Positions 34,939-44,121 are shown, counted from the stretch's first letter. The stretch: 55,741 bases of DNA from Caldilineae bacterium (GCA_020634625.1 JACKBJ010000021.1:1-55741), one strand, 5' to 3'. Numbers and translations are program-made. The notes: generated from the sequence alone by a model not told the origin.

Positions 34939-35964
34939 ATGTCAAGCCCCGAGATGCCGACGCCGACCGTCGCCGCGCCGATCCTGGCTGCCATGGCCGG
35001 TCGCCGGATCCTCGTCGTCGGCGACGTCTTCCTGGACGAGTACCTGATCGGGCGCGCCGAGCGCCTGAGCCGCGAGGGGCCGGTGCCGGTGCTGAGCTTT
35101 CGCGAGCGCTTCGGCGTCCCGGGTGGCGCGGCCAACCCGGCCCGCAACATCGCCAGCCTGGGCGGGCGGGCCCTGCAGGTGGGCGTCGCCGGGGACGACG
35201 CGGCGGCCGCGGAGCTGCGCGGGCTGCTGGTGGACGCGGGCATCGACACCGGCGGTCTCATCACCGACCGCTCGCGGCCGACCATCCTCAAGACCCGGAT
35301 CGTGGCCGAGGGGCTGTCCACGCCCCAGCAGGTCGCTCGGATCGACCGCCAACCTCGGCAGCCGGTATCCGGATCGGTCGAGCGCGCGCTGATCGAGGCC
35401 ATCGAAGCGGCCGCCGATTCGAGCGACGCCATCCTGGTCTCGCATTACCGGAGCGGCGTCGTCACGGCGTCCGTCTGCGCGGCGGCCCGACAGGCCGCTG
35501 CCCGGCGCGGAATCTGGCTGGGCGTCGACGCCCAAGGCGATCTCGAGCGCTTCACCGGGTTCGACCTGGTGCGCGTCGGGCGCCAAGACGCCGCCCAGAC
35601 CCTTGGCCGCAGCCTGGAGGACGCGTCGGACTTCGAACGCGCCTGTCGCGAGCTGCTGGGCGAGCTGGGTGCCCGTGCCGTCATGCTCGGTCGCGGGGCT
35701 CAAGGCACCAGCCTGTGCTGGACCCAGGCGGCGGGCGGCATCGACTATCGGGTGATCCCGCCGGCCAACGTCAGCGAGGTCTTCGACGTCACCGGTGCCG
35801 GTGACACCGTCATCGCGGTGGTGATCCTGGCCTTGGCCGCCGGTGCCGAGCTGCTGGTGGCCGCCGGCCTGGCCAACGTCGCGGCGGGCATCGTCGTGCG
35901 GCGTCTGGGCGTCGTCGCGCCGAGCCCGGACGAGATCCTGCGCGAGCTCGGACACCCGGGCTGA
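34939..35964 (+). CDS. rfaE1: PfkB-type kinase, HldE domain 1-like (heptose 7-phosphate kinase)
   Basis: 341 residues of the ribokinase/PfkB family. It resembles the kinase half of HldE: GRRILVVGDVFLDEYLIGRAERLSREGPVPVL, GGAANPARNIASLGG, and the catalytic anion-hole motif DVTGAGDTVIAV. It would phosphorylate D-glycero-D-manno-heptose 7-phosphate at C1. The matching adenylyltransferase domain is a separate gene at 38577-39101, with the opposing feoAB pair in between. The stop codon faces the feoB stop across six bases in a small palindrome, an extremely tight convergent end. Other sugar kinases share the fold, so the substrate is inferred from the partner gene. Confidence 0.85.
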   Translation: MSSPEMPTPTVAAPILAAMAGRRILVVGDVFLDEYLIGRAERLSREGPVPVLSFRERFGVPGGAANPARNIASLGGRALQVGVAGDDAAAAELRGLLVDAGIDTGGLITDRSRPTILKTRIVAEGLSTPQQVARIDRQPRQPVSGSVERALIEAIEAAADSSDAILVSHYRSGVVTASVCAAARQAAARRGIWLGVDAQGDLERFTGFDLVRVGRQDAAQTLGRSLEDASDFERACRELLGELGARAVMLGRGAQGTSLCWTQAAGGIDYRVIPPANVSEVFDVTGAGDTVIAVVILALAAGAELLVAAGLANVAAGIVVRRLGVVAPSPDEILRELGHPG

Positions 35965-35970
35965 GCCGGC

Positions 35971-38121
35971 TCAGACCAGCAGCGAGACCAGCTGGTAGGT
36001 CACGAACGCCGCCGCATAGGCCAGCACCGACATGTAGCCGATCTGGAGGGCTGGCCAGCGCCAGCTGCCCGTCTCGCGACGCGTCACCGCCTGAGTGGGC
36101 AGGCACTGCATGGCCAGCACGAAGAAGACCAGGAGGCTCATGGCCGTCGGCAGATCGAACAGCGCGGCGCCGTCTGGGCGCCGCATGGCCGACAGGGCCT
36201 GGGTCAGGCGCGGGGTCTCGGCGGCACCCGCGTCGCCCAGACCGGCGACGATCGACAGGGTCGAGACCAGCACCTCGCGCGCCGCGAAGGAGCTGAGGAC
36301 GCCGATGCTGATGCGCCAGTCGAAGCCCAGGGGAGCGAAGAGCGGCTCGATGCCGCGGCCGAGGCGACCGATCAGCGAGTATCGCAGCGCCTGCTGGGCG
36401 CGGATGCCCGCCAGCTCGGCCTGCAGCTCCGCTGGCTCGGCCGCCGAAGCCAGGCCCGGATCGGTCGCCGCGGCGGGGTCGGCTTGGGCGGTGGCGGCCG
36501 GTGCCTGCCGGTCCAGCGCCTCGCCGAGCGCCAGGTAGCGCGAGGCGACTTCGGGCTCGGCCAGCCGGACCAGGTCGGCATCGTTGAGCCGTGGGAAGGT
36601 CGAACCGGCCCAGATCAGCATCGACAGCGCCAGGATGACGGTTCCCGCCTGGCCGAGAAAGACCCGAGCCCGGTCCCAGACGACGAACAACGCGACGCGC
36701 AAGCTGGGCCGTCGGTAGGGCGGCAGCTCGATCAGGAGCTCCTGAGGCTGGCCGCGCAGGATGGTCTTGCCCAACACCAGGGACGCCCCCATGGCGCTGA
36801 CGATGCCGAGCCCGTAGGCGCCGAAGAAGAGCAATCCGCCGAGCAACGGTCGTCCGGCGAAGAGCAGCGCGGCCACCATCGCGTAGACCGGCAGTCGGGC
36901 GCTGCAGGTGAGCAGGGGGATCACCAGGATCGTGATCAAGCGGTCGCGCCGGGATTCGATGGCCTTGGTGGACATGATGGCGGGCACCGCGCAGGCATGC
37001 GCCGAGAGCATCGGGATGAAGGCCTTGCCGGGCAGGCCGACCCGCTGCATGAAGCGATCGGCCACGAAGGCGGCGCGCGCCAGATAGCCCGTGTCCTCGA
37101 GCAGGGTCAGCGCAAAGAACAGAATGCAGATCTGGGGCAGGAACAGCAGCACTCCGCCCACCCCGGCCAACAGGCCATCGACCAGAAAGCTCGCCAGCAG
37201 GCCGGGCGGCAGCGCCGCGGCCAGGGCCTGACCCAGCCGTCCGAAGCCGGCGTCGATCAGGTCCATCGGATAGCTGGCCAGCTTGAAGATGCCGACGAAC
37301 AGCAGGGCCATGATGGTGGCGAAGCAGATCGGGCCGCCGATGGGATGCGTCACCAGACGGTCGACGGCGTCGCCGCGCGGATGTGCGGTCGCCTCGTCCG
37401 GAATGCCGGTGGCCAGGCCGACGGCGCAGGCCCAGTCGTGGCGGCGGGCATGCGGACAGGCGGCGCAACTGCTGCAGATCACGCGATCGGCCATCGACTG
37501 GGCACGGCCGCGCTCGGCCAGCGGGTCGAGGATCAGGTCGCCGGCCAAGGCCTGCCGCAGGTCCTCGACCCCCTCGCCGGTCCGGCCGCTGACCGGGATG
37601 ACCGGGGCGTCCAGCTCGGCGGCCAAGGTGTCGAGGCAGAGCGTCAGACCCTGCTGGCGCGCTTCGTCCATCATGTTCAGCGCGACCAGCATCGGCCGGC
37701 CCAGCTCGCGAACCTCGCTGGCCAGATAGAGGTGGCGGGCCAGGCAGGTGGCGTCGAGGACCACCAGCACGGCGTCGGGTGGCGCCATGCCGGGCAGCCC
37801 GCCGCGCAGTGCCTCGGAGGCCAGGCGTTCCTCGCTGTGGCCGTGTTCGGTGCTATAGAGGCCTGGAAGGTCGAAGAGCTCGACCGTCCGTCCCGCCAGC
37901 TCGAAGCGCGCGCTTCGGCTCTCGAGCGTGGTTCCCGGGAAGTTGCTGGTCCGGGCGCGCAGGCCGGTCAGCCGGTTGAAGAGGGTCGTCTTGCCGCAGT
38001 TGGGATTGCCGACCAAGGCCACGCGCAGCGGACGCTGCGCACTTCCCAGGCGTAGCGGCACCTGGCTCGAGAGCGGGATGAGCTCGATCGTCGGGCCGGG
38101 CCGGCGCTGCGGTAGCGCCAT
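35971..38121 (-). CDS. feoB: Ferrous iron transporter FeoB
   Basis: 716 residues. The N-terminal cytoplasmic G domain has G1 GNPNCGKTT, the switch region NFPGTT, G3 DLPGLYS and G4 NMMD; a GDI-like helical region follows. The membrane domain contains the two gate regions typical of FeoB: LPQICILFFALTLLEDTGYLARAAFV, HACAVPAIMSTKAI and LLTCSARLPVYAM. A short Cys-rich stretch (ICSSCAACPHARRHDWAC) links the two parts, and an Ala/Pro-rich loop sits near 540-580. It imports Fe(II) across the cytoplasmic membrane. Its ATG overlaps the feoA stop by one base (TGATG). Confidence 0.96.
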   Translation of the reverse strand: MALPQRRPGPTIELIPLSSQVPLRLGSAQRPLRVALVGNPNCGKTTLFNRLTGLRARTSNFPGTTLESRSARFELAGRTVELFDLPGLYSTEHGHSEERLASEALRGGLPGMAPPDAVLVVLDATCLARHLYLASEVRELGRPMLVALNMMDEARQQGLTLCLDTLAAELDAPVIPVSGRTGEGVEDLRQALAGDLILDPLAERGRAQSMADRVICSSCAACPHARRHDWACAVGLATGIPDEATAHPRGDAVDRLVTHPIGGPICFATIMALLFVGIFKLASYPMDLIDAGFGRLGQALAAALPPGLLASFLVDGLLAGVGGVLLFLPQICILFFALTLLEDTGYLARAAFVADRFMQRVGLPGKAFIPMLSAHACAVPAIMSTKAIESRRDRLITILVIPLLTCSARLPVYAMVAALLFAGRPLLGGLLFFGAYGLGIVSAMGASLVLGKTILRGQPQELLIELPPYRRPSLRVALFVVWDRARVFLGQAGTVILALSMLIWAGSTFPRLNDADLVRLAEPEVASRYLALGEALDRQAPAATAQADPAAATDPGLASAAEPAELQAELAGIRAQQALRYSLIGRLGRGIEPLFAPLGFDWRISIGVLSSFAAREVLVSTLSIVAGLGDAGAAETPRLTQALSAMRRPDGAALFDLPTAMSLLVFFVLAMQCLPTQAVTRRETGSWRWPALQIGYMSVLAYAAAFVTYQLVSLLV

Positions 38122-38462
38122 CAGGCCGCCTGCCGGCGAACGAGGACGCAGCGCGCGAGGGACGCCGCCAGGCCGATTCGCGTGGCGCCGCAGGCCACGA
38201 TGAGCCGATCGCCGGCGCGCAGCACCCGCAGGCTGCGACCTTCGTGCAAGCCCATTGTCTTCAACCGGATCGCCAGGGCTTCGTCCGTCTCCACGATACG
38301 CAGCACCGAACATCGGCTGCCGGCTGGCAGCTGGTCGAGGCGCTGCAGGCCGCCCTCGAAGGCATCGCTTCGCGACCCGACCGGGTCGACGGTGAGCGCC
38401 TCGATCGCGGGCTCTGGTGGGTCAAGGCGGTCTCGCCTTCGGGCGGGGAGACTGGGTTGCAT
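38121..38462 (-). CDS. feoA: FeoA, SH3-like partner of FeoB
   Basis: 113 residues; the FeoA SH3-like domain covers about 43-110 (LDQLPAGSRCSVLRIV, RLKTMGLHEGRSLRVLRAGDRLIVACGATRIGLAASLA). It needs a long N-terminal extension of about 40 residues, since no other ATG, GTG or TTG start is visible closer to the domain. A TAGAAT box at 38473-38468 would place transcription at the ATG itself, so the mRNA may be leaderless. FeoA assists FeoB in ferrous iron uptake. Confidence 0.88.
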   Translation of the reverse strand: MQPSLPARRRDRLDPPEPAIEALTVDPVGSRSDAFEGGLQRLDQLPAGSRCSVLRIVETDEALAIRLKTMGLHEGRSLRVLRAGDRLIVACGATRIGLAASLARCVLVRRQAA

Positions 38463-38576
38463 GCCCTGATTCTAGCTTCGGGCGCCGGCGGCGGGCCAGC
38501 GTCAAAGGATCGACCGGTCGGCCTGCGCCCCTGCGGGCTTGACCGTGGGGGTCGCAGGGGTCATCATCGACGGCCC

Positions 38577-39101
38577 ATGTCCCAGCCCAGCCCCCCGTAC
38601 GACGTGACGATTCAAGCATGCCTGCTCGATCTCGATGCGGCCGTGGCGCTGCGGCAGGCCTGGCGCCGGGACGGCTTGCGCCTGGTGCTGACCAACGGAT
38701 GCTTCGACCTCCTGCATCCCGGGCACGTCCGCTACCTCGCGGCTGCCAGGCGTCTGGGCGATCGACTGCTGGTGGCGATCAACGACGACGGCTCGACGCG
38801 AGGGCTCAAGGGGCCCGGACGGCCGGTCCTTCCGCTGGCCGATCGCGCGGAGCTGCTGTGCGCGCTGCGGAGCGTCGATGCCGTCCTGCCCTTTGGCGAG
38901 TCGACGGCGGTGCGGTTGGTCCAGGCCCTCGCGCCGGACCTCTACGTCAAGGGCGGCGACTACGCAGCGAGCAGCCGACGCCCACCTGAGGCCGACGCGG
39001 CCGAGGCGCTGGGCGGCGAGGTCCGCTTTCTGCCGTTCGTGGACGGCCGATCGACCACGGCGATCCTCGCGCGCATTCGGGCGGGCGAACCGGGCCGATG
39101 A
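38577..39101 (+). CDS. rfaE2: Heptose 1-phosphate adenylyltransferase-like (HldE domain 2)
   Basis: 174 residues of the nucleotidylyltransferase fold, with the HxGH-type motif in LVLTNGCFDLLHPGHVRYLAAA, then DDGSTRGLKGPGRPVLPLADRAELL, DAVLPFGESTAVRLVQALAPDLYVKGGDY and FLPFVDGRSTTAILARI. It matches the C-terminal half of HldE, which adenylates heptose 1-phosphate to ADP-heptose. Its stop overlaps the murJ start (ATGA), linking cell-envelope functions. Strict substrate assignment is by family and by the presence of rfaE1 and a GT9 gene nearby. Confidence 0.88.
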   Translation: MSQPSPPYDVTIQACLLDLDAAVALRQAWRRDGLRLVLTNGCFDLLHPGHVRYLAAARRLGDRLLVAINDDGSTRGLKGPGRPVLPLADRAELLCALRSVDAVLPFGESTAVRLVQALAPDLYVKGGDYAASSRRPPEADAAEALGGEVRFLPFVDGRSTTAILARIRAGEPGR

Positions 39102-40765
39102 ACGGCCTCGGTGAGGGCCCCGACAGCGCCAAGTCCGTGACGCCGCTCGAGCCCGAGCCGAGCCCGCCGGACCGGTCCGGCGACGGCGGCGCGGCCCGCT
39201 TGATCGGCGCGGCCTCCCTGCTGTCCCTGGGGAGCGTGGCCAGCCGTCTGCTGGGTCTGGTTCGGATCCAGGTCATCGGGTTCTACTTCGGGGCCGGCTT
39301 CGAGGCGGATGCGTTCACCGCGGCGCAGCGCGTGCCGACCATGATCTACGATCAGCTGGTGGGCGGCCAGATCTCGGCCGCGATCGTGCCCGTGCTCACC
39401 CACTACGCCGAGGCCAGACGCGACGAGCTCTGGCGCGCGGCCAGCGTGCTGGTGACGGCCGCCGCGACGGCATCGGGCCTGGCCGGCCTGCTGTTGTACC
39501 TGTTGGCCGGTCCCGTCGCGAGGCTCCTGGTCGGCGCCGAGAACGCCGGCCTGCCGATCGTCGAGACCAGCCTGAAGATCATGGCCCCCGGCATCCTGCT
39601 CTTCGGATTGGCGGGGATGTTCACCGGCCTGCTCTACGCGCTGCAGCGCTTCAGCATGCCCGCGCTCGCGGCGCCGATCTACAACCTCGCGATGATCGGC
39701 GCCTTCCTGGCGGCCCGACCGATGCTGGGGGTCTACGCGCTGCCGCTCGGCGTGACCATCGGTGGCCTGGCGCAGGTGCTCGTGCTCGCTCGGGGCCTGA
39801 GCGAGGCGCGCCTGCGCCCGCGCCTGGACCTGCGTCACCCGGCGCTGAGACGGGTGCTGGTGCTCTATGCGCCGGTCGCCGCCGGCCTCTTGGTCACCCA
39901 GGGGCAGATCGTGGCGGCGACGCGCTTCGCGGCCATGGGTGCCGAAGGCACCCAGGCTTCGCTGGGCTATGCCGATCGCCTGATCCAGTTCCCGCAGGGT
40001 TTCATCGCGACCGCGATCTCGATCGCGATCCTGCCGGCGCTCGCCGCGGCCTTCGCGCGCGACGAACGGGGCACCTTCGCCCGCACCCTGGCGCGTGGGC
40101 TGCGCATGGTGCTGTCCCTGGTGTTGCCGGCGGCCATCGGCATGGCCGCGCTGGCCGAGCCGGTGGTCGGCCTGCTGCTCCAACACGGTGCCTTCGGCAC
40201 GGGCGATCGCCTGGCGGTCAGCCTGGCGCTGTACGGTTACTTGATCGGCCTTCCCTTCGCGGCCCTGGACCTTTCGCTGAACAACGCCTTCTACTCGCGT
40301 CAGAACACGGTGCTCCCGGCGCTCGTCGGCGTGCTCTCGGTTGGGGTGTATCTGATCGCCGCGCTGCTGCTCGGTCCGACCTTCCACCTGCTGGGCGGCG
40401 GCTTCGCTTCGGTGCTGCTCGGGCTGGCGCTGGCCGACACCTTCAAGCACATGGCCCATGCCGCTGCGATGGCCTGGCTGGTGCGCCGGCGGATCGATCC
40501 GGAGGCCCTGCGCGGGCTGGGGCGGACGCTGCTGGCGGCCGGGCTGGCGGCTGGCTCGATGGGCCTCGTCGTCTGGGGCTTCGACCAGTGGCTGGCCAGC
40601 GAGGTCCTGCTGGGTGCCGGGAAGCTGGCCTGGTCGCTGCGGCTGGCGCTCGGTGCCGGGCTGGGCCTGGCGATCTACCTGCCGCTGGCCGCGCGGCTGG
40701 GCGTAGCCGAGCTAGCCTGGAGCCTCGGGATCCTGCGTCAACGGCTTGCTCGCGGCGGTGGCTAG
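39098..40765 (+). CDS. murJ: Lipid II flippase MurJ (MviN family)
   Basis: 555 residues with about 14 membrane helices. Signature start of the fold: LIGAASLLSLGSVASRLLGLVRIQVIGFYFG with AQRVPTMIYDQLVGGQISAAIVPVL. Later LIQFPQGFIATAISIAILPALAAAF, LLQHGAF and NNAFYSRQNTVLPALVGVLS match MurJ/MviN. An unusual proline-rich N-terminal extension of about 30 residues precedes the first helix. It translocates lipid-linked peptidoglycan precursors across the cytoplasmic membrane. Coupled to rfaE2 by an ATGA overlap. Confidence 0.93.
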   Translation: MNGLGEGPDSAKSVTPLEPEPSPPDRSGDGGAARLIGAASLLSLGSVASRLLGLVRIQVIGFYFGAGFEADAFTAAQRVPTMIYDQLVGGQISAAIVPVLTHYAEARRDELWRAASVLVTAAATASGLAGLLLYLLAGPVARLLVGAENAGLPIVETSLKIMAPGILLFGLAGMFTGLLYALQRFSMPALAAPIYNLAMIGAFLAARPMLGVYALPLGVTIGGLAQVLVLARGLSEARLRPRLDLRHPALRRVLVLYAPVAAGLLVTQGQIVAATRFAAMGAEGTQASLGYADRLIQFPQGFIATAISIAILPALAAAFARDERGTFARTLARGLRMVLSLVLPAAIGMAALAEPVVGLLLQHGAFGTGDRLAVSLALYGYLIGLPFAALDLSLNNAFYSRQNTVLPALVGVLSVGVYLIAALLLGPTFHLLGGGFASVLLGLALADTFKHMAHAAAMAWLVRRRIDPEALRGLGRTLLAAGLAAGSMGLVVWGFDQWLASEVLLGAGKLAWSLRLALGAGLGLAIYLPLAARLGVAELAWSLGILRQRLARGGG

Positions 40766-40774
40766 TGGAATAAT
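40746..40774 (+). promoter_or_regulatory. Promoter of the small membrane protein
   Basis: TTGCTC (40746-40751), 17-base spacer ending in TGG, then AATAAT (40769-40774), overlapping the end of murJ and 70 bases before the start at 40844. Confidence 0.5.
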
Positions 40775-40843
40775 CCATGCTTTGCGGCCCGTTGCAGGCG
40801 GCGGGCTGCCATGAACCGACGTGCAGCGACCAGGAGTGCCCAG

Positions 40844-41089
40844 ATGGCCAGCAACAGCCGCCGTGATCGGCGTGATCGCAAGCCCAGCCAGCCCCCCGCC
40901 GTGGCGCGGCGCCCGCGCCCGCGACCGGGCATGGTGGGCGACGAGCCCGCTCCCGGCTCGGTTCGCGCCATGGTCGAGGCGGAGGACCTGGGCATGGCCT
41001 ATGCCCACGTGCGACGCGACCTGACCCGGATCGCCGTGTTCGGCGTGATGCTCTTCGCCCTGATCTTCGCCTCGAAGCTGATCTACTAG
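40844..41089 (+). CDS. Small single-pass membrane protein (81 residues)
   Basis: Start at ATG 40844, chosen for AGGAG seven bases upstream; an ATG 33 bases earlier lacks such a site. The N-terminal half is very basic and Pro/Arg-rich (MASNSRRDRRDRKPSQPP). A conserved-looking segment follows (LGMAYAHVRRDLTRIAVFGV) and leads into one membrane helix at the C-terminus (FGVMLFALIFASKLIY). Function unknown. It has its own promoter, so it is not only a murJ tail. Confidence 0.7.
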   Translation: MASNSRRDRRDRKPSQPPAVARRPRPRPGMVGDEPAPGSVRAMVEAEDLGMAYAHVRRDLTRIAVFGVMLFALIFASKLIY

Positions 41090-41133
41090 CCGCGTCTAGC
41101 CTCGCGCCGGGCTGGCCCGGTCCTGAAGTCGGC

Positions 41134-42033
41134 TCAGACGACCGTCGGCTCGATCGGCCGGCGCGGCTCGGGCTCGGCGTCGGGGATCGGCGCTTCGGCC
41201 TCGAAGGTCGCGACCGTCGCGAGACGCCGCGGCGCCGAGCGGTCGCGGGAGTCCGCGACCCACGGCCCTGAGCGGTCGCGCCATGCGGCCGGCAGCAGGG
41301 ACATCGTTGCCAGCGCTACGGATAGGTGCCCGGCCAGCGCCCAGAGGCTGCTGCCGGTCTCGAGGAACACCAGGCCGCTCAAGATGCCCAGGATCGCCGT
41401 CTGACCGCTGTCGACGAGGGCGTCCGGGTCGTCGGCTCGGGACCGTAGCGAGGGGTTGCTCCAGGCGCAGAGTCCGATCAGGCCGAGGGCCAGGCCCATC
41501 GTCAGGCCAGCATTCTGGAGGCCGATCGACACCACGCCGGCCCGCATGAGAGCCCAATGGGCCTCGAGGGCCAGGGCTTCCAGGGCCGATGTGCCGAGGG
41601 ACGCCAGGATCGGCCGTCGAAGCTCGAATCGGGCGCGCCGCCCCTGCGAGGCCATGGACCAGACGTGGCCGGCGGCGATCAGCCCGGCCGTTGCCAGGCT
41701 CAGCGCGATCACCAGGCTCAAGTCGACCGGCCATGCGCGCGTGCCGGCGGCCTGCCAGGCGCCGAAGTCGAGCACCGACGTGCCTGCCGGCGGCGGCGAC
41801 GGCAGACCGATCTGTGCGGGGCTGGGCACACGAAGCAGTAGCGCCAGGAGCGGCATGCCGAGCAGATAGGTCAGCCTGAGGGCCTGCCGCCGAGCGGGCG
41901 CTGCCAGCGCCGACGACCAGGCGGTCGCCAGACGGCTCTCGGTCGCGACGCCGCGCAGCCACCAGTCCAGGTTGGTGCCGCAGGCGTAGACGAGCAGGGC
42001 CAGGATCGTCCAGGTGAGCGGGCTGAAGGGCAT
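41134..42033 (-). CDS. Hypothetical polytopic membrane protein
   Basis: 299 residues, about six to seven membrane helices (for example PLTWTILALLVYACGTNLDWWL, LTYLLGMPLLALLLRV, LVIALSLATAGLIAAGHVW, LTMGLALGLIGLCAW, ILGILSGLVFLETGSSLWAL), with a proline/acid-rich cytoplasmic tail of about 50 residues. No enzyme motif is recognised; the helix spacing recalls CAAX-type or Abi-like membrane proteins, but the glutamate motifs of that family are not obvious. It diverges from the pseudo-subtilase gene. Confidence 0.7.
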   Translation of the reverse strand: MPFSPLTWTILALLVYACGTNLDWWLRGVATESRLATAWSSALAAPARRQALRLTYLLGMPLLALLLRVPSPAQIGLPSPPPAGTSVLDFGAWQAAGTRAWPVDLSLVIALSLATAGLIAAGHVWSMASQGRRARFELRRPILASLGTSALEALALEAHWALMRAGVVSIGLQNAGLTMGLALGLIGLCAWSNPSLRSRADDPDALVDSGQTAILGILSGLVFLETGSSLWALAGHLSVALATMSLLPAAWRDRSGPWVADSRDRSAPRRLATVATFEAEAPIPDAEPEPRRPIEPTVV

Positions 42034-42113
42034 GACCGAGACCTTCGTCGATGCGAGGACAGGAACGAACGCGAAGCGAAAAACGGCGCGAGTGCATGCC
42101 TCGCGCGGCGCCG

Positions 42114-42142
42114 ATCATAGTGCAGGCGTCGGCTGGGCACAA
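42114..42142 (-). promoter_or_regulatory. Promoter of the membrane protein at 41134-42033
   Basis: Minus strand TTGTGC (42142-42137), 17-base spacer, TATGAT (42119-42114). Confidence 0.5.
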
Positions 42143-42174
42143 GCCTTGCCGCGTGCGGCAGCGTGCGGCAAGGC
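42143..42174. repeat. 10-bp inverted repeat in the divergent region
   Basis: GCCTTGCCGC at 42143-42152 pairs exactly with 42165-42174; the GCGTGCGGCA decamer is also repeated directly (42151-42160, 42161-42170). It adjoins the -35 box of the minus-strand promoter, so it may be an operator. Confidence 0.45.
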
Positions 42175-42324
42175 GCTTCGCGCGTGCGGAGGAGCGCCCG
42201 GCGTGGACAACTCGTCGTAACCCCAGGGTTGCCCTCGCGTCTATACTCAGAGGACGACCTCAAGCCCTGCCAGAGCCCGCCAGCCCCCCCCTGCTGGACG
42301 GAGTCGCCACCCGCGAGGTTTGCA

Positions 42325-44121
42325 TTGCCCGGCCACCCTCTGTCGGTCTCAACTCGTCGTCTGCTGCTCGCGGCGCTGCGCCGCCCTTTGCTCGCCCTCG
42401 TGATGCTGGCGCTGGGCGGACTCCTTCCGGCTGCGACACCGGCGGTCGTCCAGGCAGGCACGGCCGACGCCGAGCCCTGCTCGGCCGCCTGGTTGGCCGC
42501 CATCAAGGCCGCCGATCCACTGAGCCTGGCGGCGAGCGACTGGCTCTCTGCACCCGTCGCGACCGAACGACGCGCCGACCCAGGCTTCGACCTCGGAGGT
42601 CGGGGCGGCAGCCGGACGCTGGGTCCCGAGGACCTCGACCAGAGCACTTTGCCGAACGACATCAGCTTCCTGCAGCGCTATCAGCAGAACCTGCGGGCCA
42701 TGAACGCGGTCGAGGCCTGGCAGGTCACCTATGGCGCGGACGACGTCACGGTCGCGATCGTGGCCGATGGTGTCGAGCTGGGACACGAAGATCTGCGCAA
42801 CAAGATCTGGCGCAATCCGAACGAGCTGCCGGGCAATGGCATCGACGACGATGGGAACGGCTACGTCGACGACAGCATGGGCTGGGACTTCGGGGACGAC
42901 GATTCCGATGCCTCGCCGATCGACGACCCCGAGATCACGCGTTACTTCCCGCCGACGGGCACGGCGATGGCCGGCCTGGTCGCCGCCCAGACCAACAACG
43001 AGATCGGCATCGCCGGGATTGCCTGGCACGCGCGCATCCTTCCGCTCAAGACCACGAGCCTGGTGGACCTTGGCGACCGGAAGGCGGTCGGAGGGCGCGT
43101 CGACAACATCACCGAGGCCATCTGCTATGCGGCCAACGCCGGCGCTCGGGTCATCGTGGTCGGCGGCATCAGCCTCAAGTTCCCGGATCGGGCCTTGCAG
43201 GATCTGCTCGAGACCCGGGAAGCGATCAAGTATGCCTGGACCCAGAAGGGTGCGCTGGTCGTCGCACCGGCCGGCGAATGCGGGTCCAGCGACTGGTGGT
43301 GCCCGGATGCCGAGACCTACGGCAGCAACCCGCCGACCTACCCGGCGAGCCTCGCGCCCGAGTGGCTGATCGGCGTGGCGAGCTACGAGTGGAAGACCTT
43401 GAACCAGCGGCGCAACGCCAGCTACGGCGATTGGGTCGACATCGCGGCGCCGGGTGAAAACTTCTACACCAGCTGGCGCCATGACACCTACCGCGGCATC
43501 GACGCCAGCTACAACACCCCCTCGGACATGGCGGCGGCGCACGTGGCGGGCGTCGCGGCGCTGATGCTCTCGGCCAACCCGAGCTACACGCCCGAGATGG
43601 TCGAGGGCAAGCTCTGCGAGTTCGCGACGCGCGACGCCGGCGTCGCCTTCGAGCCGGGCGGTCGCTGGCCCCACAACCCCCGCTGGGGCTGCGGCCGGCT
43701 GCAGGCCGAGAACGCGATCGACGGCATGCCCTGGCGGATCGCGCTGAGCCCGCACGCGCTGACGCTGCCGATCGATGCCAGCCTGACCGAGCGCTGCGCT
43801 TCGGTCGAGAGCCTCAACCTGAACACCGGCGCCTACGAGCTGGTGTCCGATCAGCCTTGGCTCCGGTCGCGGGCCTTGCCTCAGCGTCCCGGCGAGCGAT
43901 CGCGGACCGAGGTCTGCATCGACGTCGCGGGGCTGCGGGAGGCGCATGGCGGTCGCCTGATGTCGGGCACCGTGGTCACCGAGCAGCTCGAGTCGCGCGC
44001 GATCAACCTGGCCCAGCCGACGGCCCAGGCGCGCTCGGGCGGCGACACGGTGACGGTCAGCGTGTCAATCGTCCCTCGGCTCTTCTGGTCCTATCTGCCG
44101 AGCCTGAGCCGCGGGCGCTAA
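42325..44121 (+). CDS. Secreted subtilisin-fold protein with all catalytic residues replaced
   Basis: 598 residues from a TTG at 42325 (GAGG six bases upstream; no ATG gives a complete signal peptide). Signal peptide: basic STRRLLLAALRR then PLLALVMLALGGLLPAATPA. The S8 fold is clear (VTVAIVADGVELGHEDLRNK, NNEIGIAGIAWHARILPLKT, AHVAGVAALMLSANPSYTPEM). The catalytic Asp is Ala147, the His is Thr211 (PPTGTAMAGL), the Ser is Asp401 (NTPSDMAAAHVAG), and the oxyanion Asn is Glu318 (APAGECG). Peptidase activity is therefore not expected. It has an insert resembling a calcium loop (GNGIDDDGNGYVDD), a C-terminal beta domain, and a WSYLPSLSRGR end. Possibly a binding or inhibitor-sequestering protein. 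Confidence 0.9.
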   Translation: MPGHPLSVSTRRLLLAALRRPLLALVMLALGGLLPAATPAVVQAGTADAEPCSAAWLAAIKAADPLSLAASDWLSAPVATERRADPGFDLGGRGGSRTLGPEDLDQSTLPNDISFLQRYQQNLRAMNAVEAWQVTYGADDVTVAIVADGVELGHEDLRNKIWRNPNELPGNGIDDDGNGYVDDSMGWDFGDDDSDASPIDDPEITRYFPPTGTAMAGLVAAQTNNEIGIAGIAWHARILPLKTTSLVDLGDRKAVGGRVDNITEAICYAANAGARVIVVGGISLKFPDRALQDLLETREAIKYAWTQKGALVVAPAGECGSSDWWCPDAETYGSNPPTYPASLAPEWLIGVASYEWKTLNQRRNASYGDWVDIAAPGENFYTSWRHDTYRGIDASYNTPSDMAAAHVAGVAALMLSANPSYTPEMVEGKLCEFATRDAGVAFEPGGRWPHNPRWGCGRLQAENAIDGMPWRIALSPHALTLPIDASLTERCASVESLNLNTGAYELVSDQPWLRSRALPQRPGERSRTEVCIDVAGLREAHGGRLMSGTVVTEQLESRAINLAQPTAQARSGGDTVTVSVSIVPRLFWSYLPSLSRGR

